This document shows positions 22,196 through 35,700 of a stretch of DNA of 64,000 bases, one piece after another; position 1 is the stretch's first letter, and each line of letters starts with the position of its first letter. Source of the stretch: Rhyacichthys aspro (taxonomy: Eukaryota; Chordata; Actinopteri; Gobiiformes; Rhyacichthyidae); NCBI GenBank assembly GCA_036850595.1, contig CM072159.1, positions 28,812,280-28,876,279 on the forward strand, read 5' to 3'. Both the position numbers and the translations under genes were made by a program. The notes beneath the pieces were generated by a model. That model had not been told where the DNA came from and ran no database searches. It saw only the letters and a list, made by a program, of their open reading frames with translations.

Positions 22196-24344
22196 TATTA
22201 TTAACACAAACTTACAGAAAGATGAGTGGTCAGACCTACAACAATGTGTCCATTATTTCTGAGATAGCATCACTAGCTACAGCCAGCCTTGTGACTCACA
22301 CACAAACCTTTTTCCAAATATGTTGATAACTTATACAAACTTCGTCTACCAGTTTATACATCCTACAAGAGGAAACAGAACAGTGGTGGATTAAATTAGT
22401 TCAGCCCAGAATACGGACTGTTGTGTGTCTGTGTGCTTTCTCATATGTGAGTCCATACCTTGTTTAAAGGGAAATAACACTTTATAAAATCAGCTTGTGC
22501 ACCATCAAAAGTAAACAGCGTGGAGCTCGTGTGCTGCCAAATACTTCCACATTGTAGCAGTAAACAGTTAACGCGGCACGTGCCTCATGCTCTGAAGTCA
22601 AAGTAGCAGCTCACAAACATAAGTCTTTTAATCCAGCCACATATTGAGCTAATAGCGCGTTGTGATGTAGAAGGCTGGTGTATAAAAGGTGGTGAGCTGT
22701 GGTCGTGTAATGATGCTGTGTGGGTGGAGGCTGCATGCTGGTTAACGGTGGCCTCTGGGGCTGGAAGAGGTTTAGGAAGCTCACCACAACTGGAGCTGCC
22801 ACAGGCCAGCTGGCAGCGAGCCCGAGCGCCTCAACCAACACTTCTATTCTCCTTATGCTTCACTCACTCTGTTCCTGTTTTAGTTTGGCATCTGGTTAAA
22901 CTGTGCATCAACAAGAAATGGGCACATTGTGTGGCTGATGATATCAAAATATGGCTATCCTTATTATTTTGCAAGACTAATAGCTGCAAAAACTGTCCAA
23001 TTAAACTTCCATTGTTGCTTTTTGCTAGATTTTGGTCACTAAAACTAAACAAAGTCCCGTAAAAGTAAATATGTGTGTAGCTCCCTAACACAAAATAATG
23101 CAAATAAGGCATGTAACAAATGCAACGATTGAGTGGAAAAGAAAAGCTGTATTTATTACTGTGACCATTTGTGACTATATCTGGTAAGTCATCGTAATCC
23201 ATTTTTATTCTACGTTAAAATAGTCTTGTCTTTGTGAGTTTCAGTAGGTTTTCAGGGGCAGTAGCATCGGACGCAGAATAAAGTGCTTCTGGATGAAAGA
23301 GGAGCAGCTCATAAAGCCTGCCTTCTTTTAGGTGAAAAATTACGATTGCTTTCATAGGAATTCTACTCAGGGAAATTTGATGTAAAGGGAAGGGACTCCT
23401 GACCAATTTAACCCTGTGTGGTATTGCTGCTTTATGATAAAAATGGACTGAAAGCTGTAAAATAATAACATGCAGCTGAATACTTATTTTAAAAGTAGAG
23501 TTTCATCTCTTAATTTAAATGCAGTTGTATAAAACTGTGCTGCATGCTGCCATTTGTAACTCCAGTTTTCTATTTAGAGGAACAGTAACCTGACAGTCAT
23601 CAACTAGAGCCTACACCCACTATTTACAACTGGCACATGCAAACCCAGCTCCACAAACCAGACTCAGGAGCAAAAACGTGACAAGTCGGATCTGCTTCCC
23701 AGTTCAGTCTGTTCTGTTCCACAATAGCGTCTGGGAGTTCTTCCACAGAAAGTGTTTGCAGAGGGCAGGTACTTTAAATGAATACGTGGGCGGTGATTGG
23801 ATTTATTATCTGTGAGTAACCGCAGTTTTATTCAATCTGTGCAACGCCGTGTTGTTAAAGTTTGTTATGGTAAAACGTTTGCTTCATCTTTCAAACGAAA
23901 ACATGCCCATACCTGTCAGTACTGCCACCCGATCGCTCAGCTGTGAACACGTCGCTTGGAGCAGTTCAAGATAGTTTTGTGAGTTTGCAAAATCATAAAT
24001 CTTGCTGCAGCACAAGGTAAATGGAGTGATCCATTTCAGTCAAAACAGTAAAAGCCAGTATGTTTGTATGAAATATAAGACGATTCATATTTGTTGATTC
24101 TTCCCTCTGCTCTTTTTCATGCATTATTCAAACAAAAAATGAAAAGACTATCATTACAAAGTAGGCCTAAAACTGACCAGGAACCAGGTCTTTTCTGGGT
24201 TTAGTGGACTTCCTTTCAAATGATTCCCAGTAAATATTAAAAATGTTCATTTCTAACCTCTTGCTGTGTGATGTTTTAGCAAGACACAACACACACATTG
24301 ACATTTCGATCACCATTGTCACTGCTGCAGTAAACTTCTTGGCT
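22196..24344. other. Intergenic DNA, nothing recognised
   Basis: No supported gene. Short open frames at 22611-23202 overlap on both strands. Confidence 0.5.
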
Positions 24345-24470
24345 CCTTTTCCATCACACGCCTTTGTAAAGCTATAAAACTATCCACCAACTCCTGCACT
24401 TCTGGTACCATTGTTCCTTCTCAGCCTTGATGGTTAAAAAGCACAGAAAGCAATGAAAAAACTCCAAAGC
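24345..24470 (+). repeat. Dispersed repeat copy B
   Basis: Second copy of the segment at 22079-22195, same orientation, about 2.2 kb downstream, with many substitutions. The flanks differ. The pair could be two insertions of one old repeat or an ancient local duplication. Confidence 0.7.
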
Positions 24471-27284
24471 CGCATCCCTCACGCCCAGTCTGCCATGAGA
24501 TAAGATTAGATTTATTTCCTCAGCTTGCGACATAGAAAATGAAAGTGGATTATTGAGTGGAAAAAAATGACAGAATTAAATTAAAACTAGTAGGCGTTAT
24601 TGTTAAACGTGGAACAGTGAGGGCTTAAATATATAGGCACAGCGGAGCCCTCAGGCAGTGGATAGCACAATCTCCTCTCCTCTTGTTCTCTGCGATGGAC
24701 TTAAAATTAAAAAAAAAGCACAAACAGCTTTCCAGGACCACAAAGCCCGTGTAGAAAATCACAAAATCATTTCCTCTTCAGTCTACATTTGCTGTGCGTC
24801 CCCCTCCTCCCTCAGAGCGGGTACACGGAGGGCTGCCAGGGCGCATCAATCCAGGGTTGAGCTTGTGCCTTGACGCGCCGTAACACAAAGTGCACAGATT
24901 TGGTGCATAAACATGTGTGCTTTTAAAAACGGAGCGCTGCCAAATCCCCCCATTCAGCCTCAGACCGAAGGAGGCAACATCCTGACAGCTTGGAAACGGG
25001 GGGGAGAAGGGGAGGAAAGAATGGAGGACAGAGTGAAGGAAAGATTGCGATGGAGAGGTAGAGAGGGGAACGTCAGCTCCTGGGGATAAAAACAACGCTC
25101 AAGGAGTCTCCAAGTGCTAATCCTCTGTGTTTCATCTTCAAATGTGTCTTTACTGTTCCTTATCTCTCTTAAATGAAGAGATAGGAGTTCACTTTTTGCT
25201 TCTTCGGTTACTTCTGTCATGGAAAAAAGCCTGAGGAGAACAGAAATGAGATGTATTTTTTCATTCAATTGAAAATGTTGCACCTTTAAATGCTGCTCTG
25301 CTTTCATACAACAGGCTTCGTTGAGAGCACTCCAGTCTTTGTACACAAGGAAGTGCACGAGTTTAGAGAGGTTTTAGCAGAAACATGGAAAGTATACACA
25401 TTATGTTTTCTTCCCATTGTTACAGCCATAACTATTGTTTTTCCCCGGTTCATGAACTTTAAGTCAGCAGTATAAGTGTGTGTTTGTCTGTGGAGTAGTT
25501 TCTATTTTCCTCAGTACAATACTTAATGGAAATGTTCACTGTCCAATCCTACTAATGTGGGATTTTTGCTTCAGTTCTTTTTTTTATATGTAAAAACAAA
25601 TGAAATAAAATGCACGGTTCTTTAAATGTGACTTTGTTTTGAACTGAGAGTAGAACTTTCTTTATTGTGACAAAAGCACTGGCCACGAGATGCACTCTTC
25701 AGGTGAAGGAGAAGCTTGAAAATGGTCCTTGAAAGTGCTTTTAAAATGCTTGAGTGTGACCTTTAAGGCTACATCTACACACTTAGACATGACAGATATT
25801 TTCTCCAGGAGGGTTTTGCAAAATATCCACATGCCCTCACAAATCCTTTAGGCCACGAGGTAACAATGAACAATGCTCAAGCAAACAATATATTTCATTT
25901 GTTTAAAGTACTCATTTATGTGGACAGACGTTGAGTTTCATTGTTTTTAGCATTAGCAATACAAGGTAAACTGATGAAAACTGTGGGCTCTCAGTCGTAA
26001 ACTCGTAATTTCTTCTAAAAAACAAAACCGCATGCGTCATTATTGTTGATTTTGTTACTATGAACATGTGCATGCTCAAAAAAAACCACAAACTCAGCTG
26101 AGACGTCACTGCAGAAAAAATACCAGTGTTATCTGTCTATATTTAAACATGATAAAGTTGCCGGGAGTCTTTACCCTGGCAGTCATTTTCAAAAGGGTGC
26201 ATTTTCCATCACTGTAAAGCTGCATTACATAGAAATTCTATACTATCACGGGTCTAACCAAGTTCTGCATCAAACTGATGTGATCCCACAATTATCTCTG
26301 CCCTGTCAAACATCTTGTACTTTTCATCCCTTTTCTCTGATTATGATTATCTTTTTAGAAGTGTGTCTCTGTGAAAGAAGAACTCACAATGTGATTGGTG
26401 CAGGTTACAGGCTGAACATTCTCATTTATTAAAATCCAAGATAAAAATGCTTAAATGACGTCTTTTTTCCACATTTGATTTATTTTACAGTATGCTTTTA
26501 GATTGTTCTGGTGTGTACTGGAGACAAAGCAAAGTGTTACTTTTCAGAGTTACCTTTGTGTGGTCAAGGCGTAAAAAAGTATTAACCCTGAATAACCATA
26601 TTTCTATGCTCAGGCAAAAACTCCATATGTACTCCATATATACTTTACCATATCTTTTCATTTTGTAGGCTCCTCCTTTCCTTTTAACTTAACTGAAAAT
26701 GCTCTTAATGCCTTGTAGTTTTTTGGGACTCAAACGCTATTAGCAACATCTTTCATTTCCAACCTGTCTCTTGTTTCATGAAAAACCTTAAATTGTTATT
26801 ATGTCCAATAGTGACCGGTTGTTGGTAGTAACACATTGACCTAAGAGTCAGACAGACAGAGGGTTAGTGGATGAAGTCCATGTCTCTTGTGCCATTAGCA
26901 GTCATTAACAGATATGCAGTTGTCACTTGTGAACAGTTTGTTTCTTGGGTACATCTTACTGATTTCCTTCATTTATTGGAGCAGATTGATTTATTTCACT
27001 GATTAGAGAGCATGAGATCAAGTGGATGTCTCTATATTCTGCAATAACATCAGATTGCAGGCTTTTTGGTGTCTTTGCATGTGTACATATCCATGTGTTT
27101 TTCTGGACTGGTCAATTTTTTTGTAAATCATTCACTTTTTATTTATCTTCTCAGGCTAGTGTTTCATTAACCCTGCTGCGACACAGACTCCCTTTTATTC
27201 ACTCCCTGCATTGTCTGGCCCAGCTACTCTCTCACAGCACCAAAGATACTAATAAATAAGTGACACCACAAACGGTCTATTTTC
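24471..27284. other. Intergenic DNA, nothing recognised
   Basis: No convincing coding or RNA feature. 24780-25090 is GC-richer and is open in 105- and 132-residue frames on -, neither of recognisable family. Confidence 0.5.
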
Positions 27285-27480
27285 CCTCAGACATAATTAA
27301 CTGACTTGATGTTTTCAAGGAGAGGAAACAAATCCCGCTAATTAGGAATGAGTTGAGATTCACACAAAGAGTACAGATCGTTAATTACTTTTTCACTAAG
27401 CCATTGTTGGGAAGAAAACAGACTTGTTTACTGCGCTTAGTTTGTGACACTGGTTGAAGCGGTGTAGCACACATGTGACA
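27285..27480. promoter_or_regulatory. Candidate enhancer with TAATTA and SOX sites
   Basis: TAATTA cores lie at 27294-27299, 27339-27344 and 27382-27387, with CATTGTT (SOX consensus on -) at 27402-27408. The combination resembles that at 7880-8060 and 57782-57833. It is inferred regulatory; sox5 is the nearest recognised gene. Confidence 0.4.
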
Positions 27481-29169
27481 GGCAGTTGTCTCCAAACACA
27501 TGCTGGCCTCGAACTTTTGATCAAGAATAAGAAGAAACTTGGGCCTTGTTCACTCCTGAGAGATTGGGATTTATTTATGATCCAATCGAAAACATTCGGT
27601 TTAACTCGTTCTGTTCTCTAGCATTAACGTGTCCCTTGTGTCGTGTAGGGATGCTGCTGCTTTATGTGTGAATTGTTGTCATTTTAATCCTCCACCTTAT
27701 GAAGTGTAGCTCCTTAACGCCAGCAGGACTGTTTACTCGTGGATGATAAGCATCAGCACTGTATGTTTCTGATGCAAAATGCCATTAATGAATTACCCTC
27801 AACACTCAAACACACACTGTTAATATCTGTGGCTTGTTGCTTGTATAATTTGGACTTTGATCAAATACTGTGTCCGTGGAGTCAGTAAGTACAATGCAAT
27901 GTGAGCCAGGACACTTTCCTGTTTACACAACTGTAGAGATTCAGTTCAGTGTTCAGGGGCACTCCTGAATGTGTCCTGAGAAATGCTGTCTTTCATGCAT
28001 TCAGACACAGTGCTGTGGCTGTTTGCCTCACAGCAGGAAGGTCTGACAGATTCTCTTTTTAGAAGTAGCATGTTCTCCCAGTTTTCCATTGGCACATTTT
28101 CTCTGAGCGCTATAGTATGGTTTGGTAAAAACCTGAAGAGACTTGTATTTCCACTGTGCTATGTGCATCAAACTTACACGGTTACCATTCATCAAAGAAG
28201 TTTCTGAACTTAACATTCAGAGAGCTGCACGACTTTCATATTAGGAACTCACTAATTTCACAAATTGTGCTTGTGTTTAATGCAGTGCAGGCAGTGAATG
28301 CAATGCTGTAATTCACAAAGAGAGAGCTGTGTGTTTTTCATTTTCATTCTCGTCCATGTAAGGATTTTCTGTTGTCCAATCAACTGCAGTGTTTAGTCTC
28401 ACCTTTTGTAAAGCAGGCCACACAAATAGAACCAGAGGTTGAGGGGTCACCAAAGGGGTATTGCACTGTACACTTTTTGTGCAATTTAAAGCATTGTCAG
28501 ATAGCTCTACCTTAACAAATCATCCAAGGCATAAAAGACTTCATGAAGACTTCAGAAACTAAAAAAAAAACTCAATCCCAAAAAAATTTTTGCTTTTAGA
28601 AAGTATTTTTTGTACTTGTCTTTTAAAAATTGTACCTAGTTCATAAAAGTTGTTTTGTTGTAAATGCTTCGTGTACGTTTGTGTGCTCAGGTCTCCAGCC
28701 CAGACCCAGTGACAGTCTCAATGTGTTGTAGAGTCACTAAGAGTAAATGAACACACACACGCTGAAGTGGCTCAGGAGAGAGTGAGTGTGGCAGATTGTC
28801 CGAGCCCCTGCCTGTATTAAGAGGGCCCTGGCAGTAAGAGATAGCGCCTCTATCTTAATAGCTTGTGCCGCCTGCCACTCAGTCATCAGACGGGCTCCTC
28901 TGGCCGCACGTGTCTCCCTTCGATAAAGCCACTTCACAGGGGCGCGCTCCTCTCCACGTCGGCCTATCCTCTCCTCAAATACAGAGGGAACAGGAGAAGA
29001 AAAGATGCCACAGGTATTGATATACGAGCTCACCGCGAGACTGGAACAAGCTGGGCCTAAGAGAAAAACAGCTCTTCGCACTACGAGCCAATACCACATA
29101 GATGATCATGGCTGTCAAAGATTGTCATATGTTACCATTTAGAAGTGCATTATAGTAAAGTACTCAGTG
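27481..29169. other. Intergenic DNA with one GC-richer segment
   Basis: Mostly AT-rich. 28740-29100 is GC-richer and carries a 120-residue frame on - (28737-29099) with no family resemblance. It could be a further conserved element, but evidence is weak. Confidence 0.4.
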
Positions 29170-29480
29170 AAATTGGGTGTCTGTCGAGACGTGAGTCAAG
29201 TTTTCCACCCGGTTTCCTTTTCTTTGTTTTGTCTCTGTGTCATTAATGTATTAATGCTGGCTCAGCCGAGCTCCCCCGAGTGCCAATATTAAAGCTGTCA
29301 GGTGAATGACATCATTGTTATTCAGTGGCTGGTAGTTCCTTCTGAGGAAGCCGTACGGACTGGCAGCAGCAGGGGAAAGAGCTTTTCATCCGAGCCGCTT
29401 CATTTGAGACGCTGGCATGCGCACATCTGCACAGAGAGGCCCCATATGTCAGAGGCTAATGTGGGCAGGTATGTAATGTT
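29170..29480. promoter_or_regulatory. Candidate enhancer with E-box and SOX site
   Basis: Complex island containing CATTAATGTATTAATG at about 29242, an E-box CAGGTG at 29299-29304 and CATTGTT at 29313-29319 (exact SOX consensus on -). CpG-bearing sequence follows (29345-29440). The 92-residue frame at 29302-29580 has no family resemblance. Enhancer role is inferred from motif grouping. Confidence 0.4.
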
Positions 29481-31189
29481 GACTGTCTCTATTGTTCAAA
29501 ACCTAGACCAATATTACATAAGAGATAAAAAGGATGGAGATGAAAAAAGTCACAGACACTTTTCATCATATTGTGGTTGAAGTGGTCTGAAAAGTTCTGC
29601 AACTCCTCTTGGCCTCCACTCAGAAACGTATGGCTTTAACTTTTCAAAGCCCTTTAAGAAAATGCTGAAAAGAACAAACCAAGATTTCTGTAGCAGCTTT
29701 TACTAAAAAAAATATATTGGTGAAAATGTCTCTCGCCAAAATTCTGTTTTAGTCAGCTTTTTCCATCGACACGTTTCCATTTCCAAAAGGGGTCTGTAGT
29801 ATCCTCAAAAAGCGACTGGGGTCCCAAGCACATACAGCTTTGTGGCACTTTTTGGGAGGAGCGTTGTTAAACTGAGCTGATTGGACTGAAATAATCCTCA
29901 CTCAAAAAAACAAGAAGCAAAACTGAAAGTATAAAACGGGAATGTTTTTCAAATAATTGAACCTTGATTTTGTGTCATATTCTAACGGAAAACACACTAA
30001 ATGTACTTTTTTTCCCGATCACAAAGCTCGCAAGCAGCTAGCATTACCAACACTTGTTTCATTATTAAGCTACTTTCTGTCAGTCAGGAATTAGAAAAAT
30101 TATTTGGGCATTGTACATTTATTTATCATAGAAATCACTGTATCAAGAAGCCAGTCCTGAGTCAATCGCGGTTTGAAATAGATTTACAGAGATTTGCTTC
30201 GATTGGAAATCTAAAAACATTGCCAAATTTTGCGCTGCTGTCTGGATTCACATCGTTGCATCAGAAGAACATTCAACCATCTCTGCCACGCTCATTTCTC
30301 TCCCATTTAAATGCAAACTATGTCATTTTGAAGATGTAATCTCGCTCCAGCACCAAAACCCTCTTAGGTCCACAAGCACTGGCTGATTCCTCACATTGTG
30401 TCCGATGTGTGTGTGGGCATTTGCATAAGACTCAAATGTTTGTCAAAGTGTAAGTTTGTTGAGGCTTCGGAGATTGTTTACTGCTGGTCTCTTGCTGCCC
30501 CTGCTCATGCTCGGCCCCTAATGCACTACAGCTGTTGGGGTCCCGACACAGGGGCCTCCCATCAACGGCTCCATTGTAATGGCCCGTGTGTTGTGTGCGC
30601 ACTTCCCTTCCTGTGTTTGTGTATGTCTCTAAAGTGAACATGTGTGTGACATCTAAAAGCATTGTGAATTTCAGCCTTTTCTCCGGTCATGCATAGGTTC
30701 AATGTGTGCGTTGTGTATGTTCTACACTGCTTTGTGATATCTTTCTCTCCATCTCTCACGGCCCCTATCTGATTTCTTTCCAAGAAAAAGATTATGGGCC
30801 AATGAATAGCTTAACAAGCCCCCTTTGTTTCTGCTCAGGTGAAACACTGCCTGTTTTTTCAGAGCACAATACACTGCAGTGGCCTTGTTCATTCATATTC
30901 CTGCAACTTGTTTAAGCTGCAGATGCTTTCTTACAATTTAAAGGCCTGTTTATAGACTCTTCTCCTTGTCCAGAGCCATAACAGAGACCGTGACCTGAGG
31001 CCAAACTAGATATACATACATTTCCATTACTGATCGTTACAAACTGATGAGAAATGTATCCATGCGTGAATGCTAAGGTACAGCTATTGTTGTGCATTTG
31101 CATTATCCTCTTCCATAGCTGTATCTACAACTCCATTGTCAAATCAAAATTAATCACATAGAGTTCATGGAAAAATAAGCACAGAAAGC
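29481..31189. other. Intergenic DNA, nothing recognised
   Basis: No supported gene. The frame at 30001-30339 (112 residues) lies in AT-rich sequence and has no recognisable motif. Confidence 0.45.
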
Positions 31190-31480
31190 CCTTTTTTGCA
31201 CCATTACAAATTACATAAACATGTATTGAAAGTGCTGCGAACACAAGGCTCGTCCCATTCTCTGCGGTCTGCGGCGGGGGGAGCGGGGCAGAGGCTGTGC
31301 CCAGGTCATTGCTGCTCCGTTATGTTGACCCGTTGCCGCCAACTCAGCCGCATAATGGCGAAATTAAGTTTCTGTAATGCACAAATGAGGTTATCATTGG
31401 TTTTGCAGCTGTTGTACAGGGTCAAGGAGAGATGCCGTTTCCAATCGAGGCACAATTTAGTCGAGGAATGCGATTAGATT
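31190..31480. promoter_or_regulatory. Candidate conserved non-coding element
   Basis: A compact island of complex sequence with CpG-rich core (31258-31360) and flanking words such as CCATTACAAATTACATAAAC and AGCCGCATAATGG. The 93-residue frame at 31196-31477 has no family resemblance. Listed on composition only. Confidence 0.3.
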
Positions 31481-34400
31481 TAGTCCTCCCAGTGTATTCT
31501 GCCCATTTGACCATGAATTAGATTAAGTGAATAGAAAACTAATGCCACTGGTTGCTGTTGACATTGACATGTTCGTATTGCTCTTATGGAAAATGATGAG
31601 GAGCGGCTGTAATGCATGCTTTGTCTGTGTTTATATGCATTTGAGCACAACGCGACAGTGGGAGAGGACATGTTTGTTAACAGTCTTGATGTGAATGTAC
31701 TGTTTATAAAAGCGACAAACAAGAAACAAGACGCTTTTCTGGAATTTGAATCAGGAATGATGTGTATGTCCCATTTAAGCCCTTTTACTGTAACATTTGG
31801 GGATGTTCACGTGCTTCTTATGTCTCACTCTGACGCCGATGTGAAGTAGTTCTGGAAACAGAGGTAAGACAGAACGAGACACCTAGAATATAAATGGGAC
31901 AGTTTGACTTTACACAAAATTGCTGACCTATTAAGTGGATGTAAAACAGTACACACACAGAGAATAGCGTGTGTAAATGGGTCACATTCACATCAGCTGC
32001 TGAGAACGCTGTAGTGTCTCTGCCCGGGCAGTAGGGGCGCTGTGAACCCATAGCTCTAACGCTACAGTCATCACAGAAAAGAAGGGATCCCTCTCCAAAA
32101 CGGTTCTGGAGCAGCACTGAACTCTGAAGCTTCAATGTGTATCTAAACATCTACCCCATCAACAACATCTAATACTACTAATATATCACCAGAACAGTGT
32201 ATTTTGCAAATGTTGTTCTACTTTCTGTGAGTCGCCAGCAGCCAATGACCTTCTGGGGCCTGGTTATGATCTCAGCGATTTCACTGGGGATGCCATATTC
32301 ACAATTTTGGAACAAAACAGAAACAACGTCTTAGCCCAGTTTAACAGATTGTGTATTTATCGTTGTCATGTAAAAGATCTCTTATAACCCTAAACACATG
32401 CTGACTTATGTTAAAGATTGATAAAAAACAGCACTTTAAACTAGAAAACAAGACGGTTTGCAAAAAGTAACCAGCTATTGTTTGGGTCAAGCCCAGAACC
32501 TACTTCTCAGGTTCTGAACCAAGTCATTTTTTGGTGTAATTACATGAGTCGGTTTGTTATTAGGCTCAGGAACCAGAACCATTGTGGAACCTGCAGGTGA
32601 AAGTGGTATTAGACAATGCATTTGTATTTATATTTACAATTCAGACAAGTGGTTTTTGGTGGAATGCAGCACAAAAAAGCAGAGAGTGCCTCATGTGTTT
32701 GCTGTGTTGCCTTTTAAGCATAAATGGGGCAATATTAGTGAGTTACAATACCACCAATATTGTGGGAAGGTGCATAGACATTCAGCTACACAATGGTCTA
32801 TTCAGTGAAACTACACCCAAATTACTTTCACATATCCCAGTGTCCCTGAACGCACCTAATGCAGTTTTATAATGACAAATCAAATTCCTAAGTGACTACA
32901 GAGTTATCATTTGTCATCACCATTCATCTGCCAATGCTTTATATTTCAATAAAAGACTTCTCTTTAACCCTGAAACCTTAATGTCCATTTAGCTTTCAGT
33001 TTAAAATCAAAACGCATATTTGCAAAATTAGACGTGACAAAGAGCGAATACTGAATGAGGTTCTATTCAAGGCCTTTTTCACAGCAGAGTGTCGTTTGTT
33101 TTTTTTTTTTAATTATGTAAGAAAGTTTGTCAAGTACTTTAAAACATCTGAGGATTTATTTGACAAATCAGTTCTTTATGATTAGAACACTATGAGTCAA
33201 GTTAAGTTTCCCAACACGGAAAGACACACAATTACACAGACAACAAACTGTACATAACCTGTTCATGTGATTATGTGTCTGTATAACATAATGTGCAACA
33301 AGGAAACAGCATACTTTGGCTTGTGTTACAGCCTCAGAGTTTGTAGGTCAGAGGCCGGCGATAGTTGGGCCAGATACTCAAATATGGAAACAGTGAGGCC
33401 TTAACAAATTTAATGCAACAGGTGCACTGCCATAAACTCCTGAAAAGAAATAAAACTCTCCTGTGTGATGATATCAGTGACTTGAGGTACATAATACATT
33501 AAGCTGTGCATGCCACTGGGAAAAAAAACTGTAAAAGAACATTATTTCTGTATATTTCTCTGCTCCAAACTGAAAATGTAGAGAGCTGCATGACAAATTC
33601 ATAAGTATATGTGACACAGAAAACAGCAAAAATAAAGAACATACCAGTATTTAACTTCTTATAACCAGGTAATTTTATCAGATCAATTACAGTTTTTTTT
33701 TACATTATTAACAGTAAAATTGTTGCTTTGTGGACAAACCTAAAACACATCAGTACTGCCACAGTATTGACAGGTTTCAGTGAGGCTCTGAACGCTAAAA
33801 TCTTTGCAGAAAATGGGAACATTTTCTAAAAGTTCTGAGTACAGCAGAGTACTTCTCCATCTCTGTAATTCTCTGTTGACCAGCAGACTTTAAACTTGTG
33901 TTTCTTGTTCATTTTCTAAAAAGATGTGTAGAGCATGGATTGGATTTTTGTACCATTTCAAAATAATAGCAACAATAATACTGATACTATGGATCAATAC
34001 TAACGATGTGTGTTGTACTGTTTGTTTAAATGAGACTTCTGTGACTGAGTGTGTCAACTCTTAGAATTAAAGCTCACTCTTTTTCTAACTCTTAGTAATA
34101 ATAGTAAAAAAAATATCCCCTAGATGTATATTTCATTTCCTTATGGACCCATTGACTGAATGTACCTCATCATTTCACCATTTTACCAGCGAGCAGTGGC
34201 TACTCATGGTACTGCAACTAAAAATCATGTGCTACCTGTGAAGGATTTCCACTAAGGCACACAATAATAGATAAATATATGTAAACCTGCAAAAACTGAT
34301 GATGTACTATTCATTTGTTCATCTTTCTGACATCAGTCCAACAATACCCTCAGTGTAGCCTAAAAGTGATGCTGATTTCTTTCTGGAGTTGCTCACACGA

Positions 34401-34984
34401 CACATGGATCCTTTCTAGTTGTGCTAATAGATGCAGGGTGTGTGTACAGTAGGTACAGTGATGGGGCTGGTTTCCCTCACCCCCCGCCTGCCCCCTCCCC
34501 GGCCTGTCGCTGTGCATGTGTGTTAAAGTGTGCTGGAAGTGGCAGACTGTCAGCTCCGCTCTGCTCTCCGTTCTCAAGAACAATAGCTGGATTGGCCGTA
34601 TGTGTGACACGTAGACCACACAGCTCTAATAGTGACTGACAGCACTAAGGGCCCAGAGCGGTGCGCACAACCAACACACACCTGAGGACCCCGCGTGTGA
34701 CAGAGGAAGGTTTGAGTCACACTGTATACGTGCGTTTCCTGTGCGCGAGTGCAGCCATGCATGTGAGCCTCAGCATATGTTGTGCTCAAAGTCTTCATCT
34801 GTCTCGTTGTAACACGTTGCAAAATCAAAAGTCGGCTTCTAAGAACTGCAAAACAAAGACAGTACCAGATGAAAAGAGAGGAAGTTGAAAGTTGAAGCTT
34901 TCATTTTCTTGCTATTAATCTTTTTTTTTTTACCTGTTAACCCTGTCCCAGTGGAGAAAGCCACTTCTGATTAGCTGTATTTTA
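31481..34984. other. Long intergenic stretch, nothing recognised
   Basis: AT-rich with poly-T at 33100-33109 and 33692-33700. The GC-richer part at 34430-34780 has only short overlapping open frames. No gene or RNA recognised. Confidence 0.45.
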
Positions 34985-35100
34985 AACTGTGATGACTATC
35001 TGTCTGGCAGTGTCTGTGTCTAATTGTCTGCAACTGCGACCAACGGGACATTGTCCAGGTCGTACGCCGTCCCAGACAAGGCAGGGTGGACTTTTGGACA
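34985..35100 (+). mobile_element. SINE body fragment
   Basis: CTAATTGTCTGCAACTGCGA followed by a CATTGTCCAGGTCGTACGCC motif matches the body region of the common fish tRNA-SINE family (the part reading CTGCGATGG...CTGTCCAGGGTGTACC). The head and tail are absent. Confidence 0.55.
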
Positions 35101-35504
35101 CTGAAGTTGGCTATGAAAGGTCTCTGATGACTGGAAAATTAGCAATACATTCAAAATATTATTAAAAGAGTATGGTGTCAACAAATGGAACACACTGGTC
35201 CCAAAACATCACATTGCATTTCCTCCAATCAGAAAAAAATGACATTAAAAGAAAAATGAAAATAGCAAATTGTATTTCTAGAACTGCAGGCAAAAGAAGA
35301 GAAGCACATTCATGTTTTTTTTTTTTCTTTATCCTGTGACATACTTCCACCCCAGCATGTCCCTACAGGGCCGCCACAGGTGCTCACAGGCCGTAGAAGG
35401 GAGGGCTGACGTTTAGAATATTACGATCTGAAGTTTCACCACCAGATGCTGCCAGAAACTCCACATTGAATAGTTTAGCACTTTATTCCAAGGCACAAGC
35501 CAGT

Positions 35505-35700
35505 TATTGAAACTCTTGTCTCACTGCAGAGAGGTCATGGGTTTGACTCTTTGCCAAAAGATGTTACAAGTTCACTCTTGAAAAGGTAATTTGGGGACTC
35601 AAAGAAGTTATGATTGTGAGAGTAAATGATTGTCTGCCTCAGTCCTGCAATTAACTGGTGATTATCCAGGGCGTATGTCTAAGTCACTGGGATAATCTCC
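35505..35700 (+). mobile_element. Decayed tRNA-derived SINE
   Basis: A diverged copy related to 21678-21962. It has a B-box-like GGGTTTGACTC at about 35539 preceded by TCTCACTGCAGAGAGGTCA, then GTGAGAGTAAATGATTGTCT and TCCTGCAATTAACTGGTGAT, then CCAGGGCGTATG. No target duplication was identified. Confidence 0.65.
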
